Source of the DNA: an uncultured Pleurocapsa sp.
GTDB lineage: Bacteria > Cyanobacteriota > Cyanobacteriia > Cyanobacteriales > Xenococcaceae
Length of the DNA: 5,647 bases
Assembly (NCBI GenBank): GCA_937884735.1
Contig: CAKZYI010000490.1
Location: 1-5,647, forward strand
Reading direction: 5' to 3'
Below, piece by piece: positions 5,541-5,647 of the stretch (the first letter of the stretch is position 1; each line of letters begins with the position of its first letter). The notes beneath the pieces are model-generated. The model saw nothing but the letters and a program-made list of their open reading frames with translations. It was not told where the DNA came from and made no database searches. A program made the position numbers and the translations under genes.

Positions 5541-5647
5541 GATGGTGACAGGTAGGACTAACTAAAGAACCGTATACTTGTAAGAGATTTTCGGGAGTGA
5601 GAGTAGTCGAGGGCGAGCCTTGATAGAGTTTACGACGGTGCATACAG
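5509..5647 (-). CDS. Metal ABC transporter ATP-binding protein (C-terminal end only)
   Basis: The frame entering from the right edge (complete codons from 5646) gives 45 residues and a TAG at 5509-5511. The segment LYQGSPSTTLTPENLLQVYG is the usual post-Walker C-terminal region of ZnuC/MntA-type ATPases, where a G-P/S-xxxLTPExL-xxYG pattern is common. It is followed by a His-containing tail (CHHHEPKR). The Walker A, signature and Walker B motifs lie outside the window. The gene overlaps the permease start by 32 bases in another frame, which indicates translational coupling. In the intact operon this subunit powers import through the permease; a periplasmic metal-binding protein should be encoded nearby beyond the edge. 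Confidence 0.75.
   Translation of the reverse strand, partial: CMHRRKLYQGSPSTTLTPENLLQVYGSLVSPTCHHHEPKRLPESF

Overview
The window looks like chromosomal DNA from a low-GC cyanobacterium. The HIP1 palindrome GCGATCGC occurs at 1574-1581, 1884-1891 and 4660-4667, partial HIP1 cores (gcgatc) are frequent, and the proteins read like cyanobacterial members of their families. A filamentous or colonial cyanobacterium is plausible, but I cannot name a genus. Termination is standard: intact genes end in TGA or TAA.

Layout, left to right. (1) 1-603, plus strand: C-terminal two thirds or so of an FAD/NAD(P)-binding oxidoreductase that enters from the left. (2) 657-904, minus strand: a decayed hicB-hicA toxin-antitoxin pair. 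HicB is readable over its whole length but has an in-frame TGA at codon 14; HicA survives only as its first seven or so codons. (3) 1118-3512, minus strand: an AraC-family regulator followed by a MATE efflux pump, probably one regulated efflux unit. A 10-bp-arm inverted repeat sits just before the pump's start codon. (4) 3622-3699: two repeat fragments, one of which copies the last ten codons and stop of the oxidoreductase at the left edge. (5) 3746-4066, minus: a C-terminal fragment of an AlkB-like 2-oxoglutarate/Fe(II) dioxygenase that lacks its first iron-binding His. (6) 4129-4605, minus: an unrecognised 158-residue protein. (7) 4725-5647, minus: a metal (Mn/Zn-type) ABC transporter, with the end of the ATPase overlapping the start of the permease. 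The permease is full length except for one in-frame TAA at codon 87.

The main theme is gene decay. Three loci (hicBA, the AlkB-like gene and the metal permease) are broken by single substitutions or truncation, alongside intact, well-conserved genes. The copied 3' end of the oxidoreductase gene brackets hicBA, the MATE pump and the AraC regulator (about 3.1 kb). That is what an integrated element or segmental rearrangement would leave, although no integrase is visible. I found no tRNA, rRNA, CRISPR array or complete insertion sequence, and no clearly new multi-gene system.
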